A DNA stretch of 12,103 nucleotides from Dehalococcoidia bacterium. GTDB taxonomy: Bacteria > Chloroflexota > Dehalococcoidia > GIF9 > AB-539-J10. The first letter of the stretch is position 1. The number at the start of each line of letters is the position of its first letter. This document shows positions 1 through 5,782 of this stretch, one piece after another. The stretch covers positions 1-12,103 of the forward strand of contig PWUO01000072.1 in the NCBI GenBank assembly GCA_003562555.1, written 5' to 3'. The translations under genes were made by a program, and so were the position numbers. Below the pieces are notes generated by a model that was given only the letters and a program-made list of their open reading frames with translations, was not told where the DNA came from and made no database searches.

Positions 1-398
1 GGGTATACGCTGCGTACGTAAGCTCTACTCAACCGTTCCAGTTCACTCGCGGACATCTCCTTGGGATTACAGATGACACCACCCTTGGCACCACCAAGAG
101 GCAGATCAACCAGTGCGCACTTCCAGACCATCCATGCGGCGAGAGCACGTACGGTATCAATGGTCTCCTCGGGATGGAATCGTATACCACCCTTGGTGAT
201 GCCCCGCGCATCGTTGTACTGCACTCTGAATCCCTGGAACACCTTGACGGTGCCATCATCCATACGCACCGGCAGAGACACATGCAGCTCACGTACAGGC
301 GACTTCAAGACAGCCGTCACACTGGGATCAAGTTGCATGATCTCCGCACACTTGTCGATCTGCTGCTTCACTATCTCGAACGGATTGATGCTCTCCAC
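1..398 (-). CDS. gdhA: Glutamate dehydrogenase, N-terminal part (gene runs off the left edge)
   Basis: This gene reads leftward from a GTG start and is open to the window edge, giving 132 residues of a protein usually about 410-450 long. Glutamate dehydrogenase interconverts glutamate with 2-oxoglutarate plus ammonia using NAD(P) in the cytoplasm. The visible part is the substrate-binding domain. It carries KGGIRFHP (residues 69-76), a lysine at 93 in WKCALVDLP, and the family signature LPLGGAKGGVICNP (99-112) with catalytic Lys105. The three lysines are spaced 24 and 12 residues apart, the spacing of Lys89, Lys113 and Lys125 in the Clostridium symbiosum enzyme. The GTG is chosen because AAGGAG lies about 9 bases upstream and the protein starts with the usual helix (INPFEIVKQQIDKCAEIM). 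Cofactor preference cannot be judged because the Rossmann domain lies outside the window. It is divergent from nadE. Leu/Phe/Val dehydrogenases share the signature but fit the rest less well. Confidence 0.93.
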   Translation of the reverse strand, partial: MESINPFEIVKQQIDKCAEIMQLDPSVTAVLKSPVRELHVSLPVRMDDGTVKVFQGFRVQYNDARGITKGGIRFHPEETIDTVRALAAWMVWKCALVDLPLGGAKGGVICNPKEMSASELERLSRAYVRSVY

Positions 399-623
399 GT
401 TACGACGCTCCTTGTGTTATGCGAACTGAAGCCGAATCTGCGCGTCCTGCTCCTCCGGTACACCACGGCTGAATCCCGTGCGATCTCCATATGCCTCGCC
501 CGAGTGGACCCGGTAGTCCGGTCCGCGACTGCAGAGTTTGCCTGCGGACACACAACCGACGGGCGCATGGAGTTCCCAACCAGCGTATGACGCACCCCAC
601 ATCCCAATGCAGGAGACGAAACC
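399..623 (-). promoter_or_regulatory. Long 5' leader of gdhA with two hairpins
   Basis: If the promoter at 630-658 is right, the gdhA message starts near 623 and carries about 225 untranslated bases, long for a bacterial metabolic gene. Two hairpins are visible. One pairs 506-510 with 520-524 (GGACC/GGTCC) and can be extended inward by two GC pairs past a one-base bulge to a 4-base ACTA loop. The other pairs 464-468 with 476-480 (CACGG/CCGTG) around a 7-base loop. Neither is followed by a U-run, so neither is an intrinsic terminator. I cannot match the leader to a known riboswitch class. The 61-codon frame above covers the same bases. Confidence 0.35.
417..602 (-). CDS. Possible 61-residue leader ORF ahead of gdhA
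   Basis: I do not recognise this protein. An ATG-started frame of 61 codons lies wholly inside the predicted gdhA leader. Its start is about 20 bases after the expected transcription start, and its TAA ends 18 bases before the gdhA GTG, so it would be co-transcribed. About 62% of third codon positions are G or C by my count, and the C-terminus ends in a charged stretch (PEEQDAQIRLQFA). It has five glycine-rich turns, three cysteines, and no signal peptide or membrane segment. Against it: no clear ribosome binding site stands before the ATG, and the other two leftward frames are also long and open here. It may be a leader peptide, a small unknown protein, or chance. Confidence 0.25.
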   Translation of the reverse strand: MWGASYAGWELHAPVGCVSAGKLCSRGPDYRVHSGEAYGDRTGFSRGVPEEQDAQIRLQFA

Positions 624-629
624 GAAAAA

Positions 630-658
630 ACTATATCAGCCACCGATTCACGTCGCAA
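630..658 (-). promoter_or_regulatory. gdhA promoter
   Basis: On the leftward strand a -35 box TTGCGA (658-653, 4 of 6 to consensus) and a -10 box TATAGT (635-630, 5 of 6) are separated by exactly 17 bases. Transcription would start near 623. This is the best sigma-70-type promoter in the window. Confidence 0.6.
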
Positions 659-662
659 CGTG
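649..662. repeat. Inverted repeat on the gdhA -35 box
   Basis: CACGT (649-653) and ACGTG (658-662) form a perfect 5-bp inverted repeat around CGCA. The arms cover both edges of the predicted gdhA -35 box (653-658). The position is that of a repressor operator. A 5-4-5 repeat is short enough to occur by chance in 365 bp. Confidence 0.4.
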
Positions 663-672
663 CGTCTGTCAT

Positions 673-685
673 ACGAACCTGTTAC
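673..685 (+). repeat. Tandem 13-bp direct repeat, copy 1
   Basis: ACGAACCTGTTAC at 673-685 recurs as ACGAACCTGCTAC at 704-716, one mismatch in 13. It lies between the gdhA -35 box and the nadE -10 box. The starts are 31 bp apart, close to three turns of B-DNA, so a protein could bind both copies on one face. Confidence 0.6.
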
Positions 686-703
686 TGCATCTACTGGAGA
701 ACC

Positions 704-716
704 ACGAACCTGCTAC
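704..716 (+). repeat. Tandem 13-bp direct repeat, copy 2, overlapping the nadE -10
   Basis: ACGAACCTGCTAC is the second copy of the 673-685 repeat. Its last bases are the TGC and first TAC of the predicted extended -10 of nadE, so a protein bound here would compete with RNA polymerase. Nearby GAACC (699-703) and GAAC (721-724) add to a local cluster of the GAAC core. Confidence 0.6.
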
Positions 717-719
717 AAT
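711..719 (+). promoter_or_regulatory. nadE operon promoter, extended -10
   Basis: TGC-TACAAT is an extended -10 element (TGn at 711-713, TACAAT at 714-719, 5 of 6 to TATAAT). No good -35 box is seen at 16-18 bases, which extended -10 promoters tolerate. Transcription would start near 726. The tsaC promoter at the far end shares the string CTGCTACA. Confidence 0.5.
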
Positions 720-729
720 AGAACGGCTG

Positions 730-759
730 ATGCACGTGAGTTGCCACGAGCGAGACTGA
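730..759 (+). CDS. Nine-codon upstream reading frame before nadE
   Basis: ATG to TGA encodes MHVSCHERD. The ATG is only about 4 bases after the predicted start of transcription, so it would be read nearly leaderless. The stop codon is 4 bases before the chosen nadE ATG, in a different frame. nadE lacks a clear ribosome binding site, so translational coupling from this short frame is conceivable. Short frames of this size are common by chance. Confidence 0.2.
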   Translation: MHVSCHERD

Positions 760-763
760 CCTG

Positions 764-2530
764 ATGCAGCGAATCATGGACCCGACCCGACAGCAAGCAC
801 TCTCGGTTCGCATTGCCCTCGCCCAGATCAATAGTACAGTGGGAGACCTCGAGGGCAACACCTCACGTATCATCGAATACATAGACAGGGCAGCCGAGAA
901 ATCGGCCGACGTCATCGTGTTTCCGGAACTGGCCATATCGGGCTATCCCCCGGAAGATCTGTTGCTTCGTCCCCGTTTCATACGGGAGAATCAGTGCTGT
1001 CTGCATCGCATCGCCGCGCACACCCACGGCCCGCTTGTGGTTGTAGGATTCGTGGACAGTGACTCCGACGTGTACAACGCAGCTGCCATGCTCCACGAAG
1101 GACACATCGCCGGTATCTACCACAAGATCTTCCTTCCCAACTACGGCGTCTTCGATGAGAACCGGTACTTTCGCGCAGGGCACAGATGTCCGGTGTTTGA
1201 TTTCGGGGGCATCGGTATAGGCGTAACCATCTGTGAAGACATCTGGCACGAGGGAGGCCCGGCAAGTGTGCAGGCCGCCCACGGAGCGGAGATCGTCCTC
1301 AACCTGAGCGCGTCTCCCTATCATCGCGGAAAGGGTGACAGTCGCCGCCAGATGCTTGCCACCCGTGCTCGGGATAACGTCTCCGTATTCGCTATGTGCA
1401 ACCTTGTGGGAGGTCAGGACGAACTCGTCTTCGATGGCGATAGCATGATAGTGGATGAACAGGGCGCCGTTCTCGTGGCTGCACGTCCGTTTGAGGAAGA
1501 CCTCGTCTTCGCCGACGTCCAGGTAGAATCAGTGTTTCGGGCACGTCTGCACGACCCCAGGTGGCGCAAGACCGAGACCTTCGTCGTCGAACAGGAGCTC
1601 GAACGCACGGAGATACCCCTTCTGCCAACCACCCTTGGCGAGGAGAAGCCACCACTGGAGACGTACGCAATTCAGCCGATAGACACCTGTGAGGAGGTTT
1701 ATCGCGCACTGGTGCTCGGCACCGCGGACTACGTACGCAAGAATGGATTCCAGCAGGTGGTCATCGGGCTATCCGGTGGAATCGACTCATCACTTGTCGC
1801 CTGCATTGCCTGCGATGCGCTGGGGACCGCTAACGTCGTGTCTGTCTGCATGCCGTCGAGGTTCACCGCAGAGCAGAGCAGTTCAGACGCACAGGCGCTT
1901 GCGGACAATCTGGGGATACGCCTCATTACCATACCGGTGGAGCCAGCCTATACTGCGTTCCTCGATATGCTATCGGACGCCTTTGATGGTAGAAGCGCGG
2001 ACTCAACCGAGGAGAACCTTCAGGCTCGCATTCGAGGAACGATACTCATGTCCTTCTCCAACAAGTTCCGCTGGCTGGTACTGACCACCGGCAACAAGAG
2101 CGAAATGGCCACAGGCTACACGACCCTGTACGGAGACATGGCAGGAGGCTTCGCGGTACTGAAGGATGTACCCAAGACGCTGGTATACGAACTGGCGAAA
2201 CACCGCAATGCGCTGGGTACGAGCGCAGTAATTCCCCAGACGGTGATCTCCAGGCCTCCCTCCGCTGAGCTGAGGGCGAATCAGAAGGACAGCGACAGTC
2301 TGCCACCATATGAGGTGCTTGACCCGATCCTCAAGCTTTACGTCGAGGATGATCGAAGCGTCGCGCAGATCATCGCACTGGGACATCCTGCCGAGATCGT
2401 CGAGAGAACCGCCCGATTGGTGGATCGGAGCGAGTACAAGCGCCGCCAGGCGCCACCTGGAATCAAGATCACTGCGAGGGCGTTTGGCCGCGACCGCCGC
2501 CTTCCAATCACCAACAGGTTCTACGGGTAG
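764..2530 (+). CDS. nadE: Glutamine-dependent NAD+ synthetase
   Basis: It makes NAD+ from deamido-NAD+ with ATP, using ammonia released from glutamine, the last step of NAD synthesis, in the cytoplasm. The 588-residue protein has two domains. Residues 15-275 form a nitrilase-fold glutaminase with Glu55 (FPELAISGYPPEDLL), Lys121 (YHKIFLPNYGVFDE) and Cys157 (VTICEDIW) as the expected E-K-C triad. Residues 315-588 form the synthetase, with the ATP P-loop LSGGIDSS (Ser-Gly-Gly from 337) and TTGNKSEMATGY. Because the glutaminase domain is fused, this is the two-domain type rather than the ammonia-only NadE. The start is uncertain: ATG 764 has only a weak GAG-rich sequence upstream, and ATG 776 (MDPTRQQ) would also keep the whole domain, which begins at VRIALAQI. 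It opens the run nadE-carA-purF-pdxT, with carA 35 bp downstream, and is divergent from gdhA. All key residues are intact. Confidence 0.95.
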   Translation: MQRIMDPTRQQALSVRIALAQINSTVGDLEGNTSRIIEYIDRAAEKSADVIVFPELAISGYPPEDLLLRPRFIRENQCCLHRIAAHTHGPLVVVGFVDSDSDVYNAAAMLHEGHIAGIYHKIFLPNYGVFDENRYFRAGHRCPVFDFGGIGIGVTICEDIWHEGGPASVQAAHGAEIVLNLSASPYHRGKGDSRRQMLATRARDNVSVFAMCNLVGGQDELVFDGDSMIVDEQGAVLVAARPFEEDLVFADVQVESVFRARLHDPRWRKTETFVVEQELERTEIPLLPTTLGEEKPPLETYAIQPIDTCEEVYRALVLGTADYVRKNGFQQVVIGLSGGIDSSLVACIACDALGTANVVSVCMPSRFTAEQSSSDAQALADNLGIRLITIPVEPAYTAFLDMLSDAFDGRSADSTEENLQARIRGTILMSFSNKFRWLVLTTGNKSEMATGYTTLYGDMAGGFAVLKDVPKTLVYELAKHRNALGTSAVIPQTVISRPPSAELRANQKDSDSLPPYEVLDPILKLYVEDDRSVAQIIALGHPAEIVERTARLVDRSEYKRRQAPPGIKITARAFGRDRRLPITNRFYG

Positions 2531-2565
2531 CCCCGGGCTCGTGCGACCACGATGAGGAGTTAGAA

Positions 2566-3657
2566 ATGGCTGACAAGGCATACCTGATACTGGAGGATGG
2601 CACCACCTTCGAAGGTGAGGCATTTGGAGCCCGTTCCACGACGTACGGCGAAGTGGTATTCGATACGAGCATGGCTGGCTACCAGGAGATGCTGACAGAC
2701 CCATCATTTGCAGGACAGTTGCTGGTTCTTACCTACCCGCTGGTGGGTAACTACGGCATAAACCAGGTCGATGATCAGTCTCCTTATGTCCAGGCGCGCG
2801 GCCTCGTGGTACGAGAGCACTGTAAGACGCCAAGCCACTTCGAGTCGACCGAAACGCTTGACTCCTACCTCTGCCGTAACGGCATTCCTGGCATTGCGGG
2901 CCTCGACACGCGGGCACTGACCCGCAGGCTTCGGTCGGCGGGTGTGATGATGGGCGTCCTGACGTCAGAGTTAACTCCTGAAGAGGCGCTGCGTGAGCTT
3001 CGCACCGCTCCCGCGTACGGAGAGGAGGCGCTCGCACACAAAGCCAGTACGCGCGACGAGTGGACGGTACCCTGCACAAGCTCGACCGACAAGCCATTGC
3101 AGGTCGTGCTGGTCGACTGCGGCGTGAAACAGAGCATCATCAGCTATCTCACCGCAGCCGGGTGCCACGTCACTGTGGTCCCCGTGTCAACGACTGCCGA
3201 GCGCATACGTGCACTGTCACCAGATGGCGTCCTTATTTCGCCTGGACCCGGTGACCCCGTGCACCTCACTGACCTCGAAAACGTGATGCGCGACTTGCTG
3301 GGCAGCGTGCCGATCATGGGCATATGCCTCGGGCACCAGGTCATCGCACGAGCCCTGGGAGCGAAGACGTTCAAGCTGAAGTTCGGACATCACGGAGGAA
3401 ACCATCCCGTGCGGGACGTCGCCAATGGACGGGTATACATCACCACCCAGAATCATGGGTACTCGGTGGACGACACCTCACTGCCCGCGGGACTTGAGGT
3501 CAGCCATGTAAATCTGAATGATGGCACCGTTGAGGGGCTGACTCACCGCGACTACCCGCTCATCTCCATCCAGTATCACGCGGAGGGGAGTCCAGGCCCA
3601 CAGGACAGTTCCTATCTTTTCCAGGAATTCGTTGAGCTTATGCAGCGACACGTATAG
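2566..3657 (+). CDS. carA: Carbamoyl-phosphate synthase, small (glutaminase) subunit
   Basis: CarA strips ammonia from glutamine and channels it to CarB, which makes carbamoyl phosphate for arginine and pyrimidines. At 363 residues it is the normal length. The N-terminal CarA domain (about 1-140) has FDTSMAGYQEMLTDPS (32-47) and VGNYGIN (60-66). The class I glutaminase domain follows (about 175-363), with oxyanion SPGPGDP (225-231), nucleophile Cys254 in GICLGHQ, KFGHHGGNHPV (272-282), QNHGYSV (295-301), and His338/Glu340 in QYHAEGSPGPQD. The last motif is the CarA version rather than the QFHPE of PabA or TrpG. The ATG has GAGGAG about 9 bases upstream. carB is not in the window, so the subunit is encoded apart from its partner. 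The purF coding region begins about 50 bp downstream. No anomaly in the reading frame. Confidence 0.97.
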   Translation: MADKAYLILEDGTTFEGEAFGARSTTYGEVVFDTSMAGYQEMLTDPSFAGQLLVLTYPLVGNYGINQVDDQSPYVQARGLVVREHCKTPSHFESTETLDSYLCRNGIPGIAGLDTRALTRRLRSAGVMMGVLTSELTPEEALRELRTAPAYGEEALAHKASTRDEWTVPCTSSTDKPLQVVLVDCGVKQSIISYLTAAGCHVTVVPVSTTAERIRALSPDGVLISPGPGDPVHLTDLENVMRDLLGSVPIMGICLGHQVIARALGAKTFKLKFGHHGGNHPVRDVANGRVYITTQNHGYSVDDTSLPAGLEVSHVNLNDGTVEGLTHRDYPLISIQYHAEGSPGPQDSSYLFQEFVELMQRHV

Positions 3658-3709
3658 AAGGCACGTACGATTGGCCGTCATTGCAGAGAGCGCTAAGGTT
3701 GCCTCAGGC

Positions 3710-5101
3710 ATGATACGTGACAAGTGTGCCGTATTCGGCACGTTCGCCCCGCCGGAGGATGTAGCCCGCCTCATTTTCTTCGCCCTGTTTGCCCTCCAGC
3801 ATCGAGGACAGGAAAGCAGCGGCATCGTCGTTTCGAACGGCCGGGAGCTGCGCCGTCATGCGGGGAGCGGACTGGTCTCGCAGGTATTCGACGAGGAGGC
3901 GCTGTCCCGTCTGCCCGGATTCTCAGGCATCGGCCACAACCGCTACTCAACCACCGGATCCAGTGGTATCGTCAACGCGCAGCCTATCGTCGTATCCGGC
4001 CCTCAGGGAGAGATCGCGCTCGCACATAACGGAAACATCGTCAATGCGGCCGAACTGCGCCATGACCTTGAGGAGAAAGGCTTCAGATTCCATGCAACCA
4101 CGGATTCGGAGGTAATCGCCAATCTCATCCTGGCGTCGCCAGGTCGTGACTGGGTCGAGCGCGTCAGCACCGCCACCCGACGACTGATCGGCGCCTATTC
4201 TCTGACCCTTCTGACCCGAGACACGCTCATGGCAGTGCGCGACCCGCACGGCGTGAGACCACTCTGTCTCGGTAGCATTGGCTCAAGTCCGGTGGTAGCG
4301 TCCGAGTCCTGTGCCCTGGACCATGTAGGCGCACAATTCGAACGCGATCTGGATCCAGGAGAACTGGTATCGTTCTCTACCGACGGAACGCGCAGGACCA
4401 CTATCCGTGACGGTCAGAGGCAGGCGTTCTGCGTGTTCGAGTACGTCTATCTCGCTCGTCCGGACAGTATCGTTGAGGACCGACTGGTGTACGCCGCGCG
4501 GCAACGAATGGGTGCCCGTCTCTGGCACGAATACCCGGTCGATGCGGACCTGGTGCTTGGCGTTCCGGACTCGGCGATTCCCGCAGCAATCGGCTTCGCC
4601 GAGGCGTCAGGTATTCCCTATTGTGAGGGACTGCTGAAGAATCGCTACATCGGGCGCACATTCATATCTCCCGATCAGCACCTGAGGGATATGGGAGTCC
4701 AGCTCAAGTTCAACCCGCTTGCCAGCACCATCGCGGGCAAGCGCCTCGTGGTACTGGATGACAGCATTGTGAGAGGTACCACTACACCACATGTGGTCGG
4801 TCTTCTGCGGGCCGCCGGAGCACGTGAAGTCCACCTCCGGATCTGTGCCCCCCCCGTCATGCACCCCTGCTTTCTCGGTGTCGATATGGCCACCGAGGCA
4901 GAACTCATCGCGACACACAAATCTGTCGCCGCAATCCGTGAGCACGTGCAAGCGGATTCACTCGGCTACATGAGCATGGAGGGCCTTCTGGAGGCGGTGG
5001 AACGTCCCGCCAACACGGTGTGCGACGCATGTTTCACGGGCAACTACCCGGTTCCGGTTCAAATGGCGCTGGGCAAGTTCGCACTTGAGGCGACACAATG
5101 A
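3710..5101 (+). CDS. purF: Amidophosphoribosyltransferase
   Basis: PurF makes 5-phosphoribosylamine from PRPP and glutamine, the first committed step of purine synthesis. The N-terminal nucleophile glutaminase domain shows Cys6 (KCAVFG), HRGQESSG (31-38), HNRYSTTG (76-83), HNGN (106-109) and TTDSE (130-134). The phosphoribosyltransferase domain has the PRPP loop VLDDSIVRGTTT (348-359). Cys241, Cys387, Cys438 and Cys441 fall where the Bacillus subtilis enzyme holds its 4Fe-4S cluster; the 146-residue gap between the first two is the same in both. Cys6 must be freed by removal of a short propeptide, as in that family. The start is uncertain: ATG 3710 gives a five-residue propeptide but has only AAGG 11 bases upstream, while TTG 3671 has AAGG at 9 bases and would give a propeptide of about 18. 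The stop overlaps the pdxT start by four bases (ATGA), so the two are translationally coupled. Confidence 0.96.
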   Translation: MIRDKCAVFGTFAPPEDVARLIFFALFALQHRGQESSGIVVSNGRELRRHAGSGLVSQVFDEEALSRLPGFSGIGHNRYSTTGSSGIVNAQPIVVSGPQGEIALAHNGNIVNAAELRHDLEEKGFRFHATTDSEVIANLILASPGRDWVERVSTATRRLIGAYSLTLLTRDTLMAVRDPHGVRPLCLGSIGSSPVVASESCALDHVGAQFERDLDPGELVSFSTDGTRRTTIRDGQRQAFCVFEYVYLARPDSIVEDRLVYAARQRMGARLWHEYPVDADLVLGVPDSAIPAAIGFAEASGIPYCEGLLKNRYIGRTFISPDQHLRDMGVQLKFNPLASTIAGKRLVVLDDSIVRGTTTPHVVGLLRAAGAREVHLRICAPPVMHPCFLGVDMATEAELIATHKSVAAIREHVQADSLGYMSMEGLLEAVERPANTVCDACFTGNYPVPVQMALGKFALEATQ

Positions 5102-5715
5102 CTGTGTCTTCTCCTGTCATAGGCGTACTCAGTCTCCAGGGATCGTTCTCGGAGCACAGCGCATCATTGAGGCGCCTCGGTGCCACTGTTCGCGAGATTC
5201 GCCTCCCGCAAGACCTGGAGGGCATCGAAGGAATCATCCTGCCAGGAGGAGAGTCGACAACCTTCCTCAACCTGCTGGACACATCGCAACTGCGTGAGCC
5301 GTTGCGCGAGGCGATCAGCAGCGGCCTTCCCACACTCGCTACCTGTGCAGGGGTTATCATTCTCGCGCGCGGAGTCACCACCCACGACATGACAACGCTC
5401 GGGGTGCTGGACATCACGGTTGCTCGAAATGCCTTCGGCAGACAGACCGAGAGCTTCGAGGAGGACCTGTCAATAGAGGGCATCGAAGGGCCTGCCTTTC
5501 GAGGAGTCTTCATTCGAGCACCGGTTATCGACGCCGCCGGGCCGGACGTTCGAGTACTGTGCGCTCTGCGAAGTGGCTCTCCCGTGGCATGTCGCCAGCA
5601 GCACGTACTCGCGACGACCTTCCATCCGGAGTTCATTCCAGACCTGCGGCTCCATCAGTTCTTCCTGCACATGGTGACGGCATCGGGTCGGAATACCTCA
5701 CATACAGGCACCTGA
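5098..5715 (+). CDS. pdxT: Pyridoxal 5'-phosphate synthase, glutaminase subunit
   Basis: PdxT releases ammonia from glutamine inside the PdxS-PdxT complex, which makes pyridoxal phosphate from ribose 5-phosphate and glyceraldehyde 3-phosphate. The 205-residue protein is a little longer than the usual 190-200, with a short polar tail. It has IGVLSLQGSFSEH (8-20), PGGEST (49-54), the nucleophile Cys83 in TLATCAGVIILA, DITVARNAFGRQTESFE (105-121), and His176/Glu178 in TTFHPEF. The class I Cys-His-Glu triad is complete. The ATG is fixed by its four-base overlap with the purF stop and a GAGG six bases upstream. The partner pdxS is not in the window, although the two often sit side by side. The nrpR promoter lies partly inside its last codons. 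Confidence 0.96.
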   Translation: MTVSSPVIGVLSLQGSFSEHSASLRRLGATVREIRLPQDLEGIEGIILPGGESTTFLNLLDTSQLREPLREAISSGLPTLATCAGVIILARGVTTHDMTTLGVLDITVARNAFGRQTESFEEDLSIEGIEGPAFRGVFIRAPVIDAAGPDVRVLCALRSGSPVACRQQHVLATTFHPEFIPDLRLHQFFLHMVTASGRNTSHTGT

Positions 5716-5726
5716 CAGGGTATACT
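5697..5726 (+). promoter_or_regulatory. nrpR promoter
   Basis: A -35 box CTCACA (5697-5702, 4 of 6) and a -10 box TATACT (5721-5726, 5 of 6) are 18 bases apart. The -35 lies inside the end of pdxT. Transcription would start near 5733, giving nrpR a leader of about 50 bases, so nrpR need not depend on read-through from the nadE run. Confidence 0.5.
5711..5719. repeat. Palindrome just upstream of the nrpR -10
   Basis: CCTGACAGG is a perfect 4-1-4 palindrome lying in the spacer of the nrpR promoter, one base before the -10 box, and spanning the pdxT stop codon. It shares the CCTG core with the gdhA/nadE repeats (AACCTG). It could be an autoregulatory site, but it is short. Confidence 0.3.
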
Positions 5727-5737
5727 GCACTACACAG

Positions 5738-5747
5738 CACCCGGGTG
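5738..5747. repeat. Palindrome just after the nrpR transcription start
   Basis: CACCCGGGTG is a perfect 10-bp palindrome about 5 bases downstream of the predicted start point. The site is typical for a repressor that blocks clearance. I see no second copy of this sequence in the other intergenic regions. Confidence 0.3.
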
Positions 5748-5782
5748 ACGATACAGATGTGCCGCAAGAAGGAAACGCACTA

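Noticed and set aside
399..763. Methanogen NrpR operator GGAA-N6-TTCC near gdhA, nadE, nrpR or sir2
   Set aside because: I looked through all intergenic stretches and found no copy, so I do not claim the archaeal operator here.
2529..2539. AGCC-CCG-GGCT mini-hairpin in the nadE-carA gap as a terminator
   Set aside because: Only four pairs, a three-base loop and no U-run; the 35-bp gap fits co-transcription.
2003..2707. 234-codon leftward frame across the end of nadE and the start of carA
   Set aside because: It is antisense to two conserved genes and spans their boundary; no family likeness and no promoter or ribosome site.
4848..4855. Run of eight C in purF that might be a frameshift or sequencing error
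   Set aside because: The purF frame continues unbroken on both sides, with the Fe-S cysteines and PRPP loop in one frame, so the run is read correctly.
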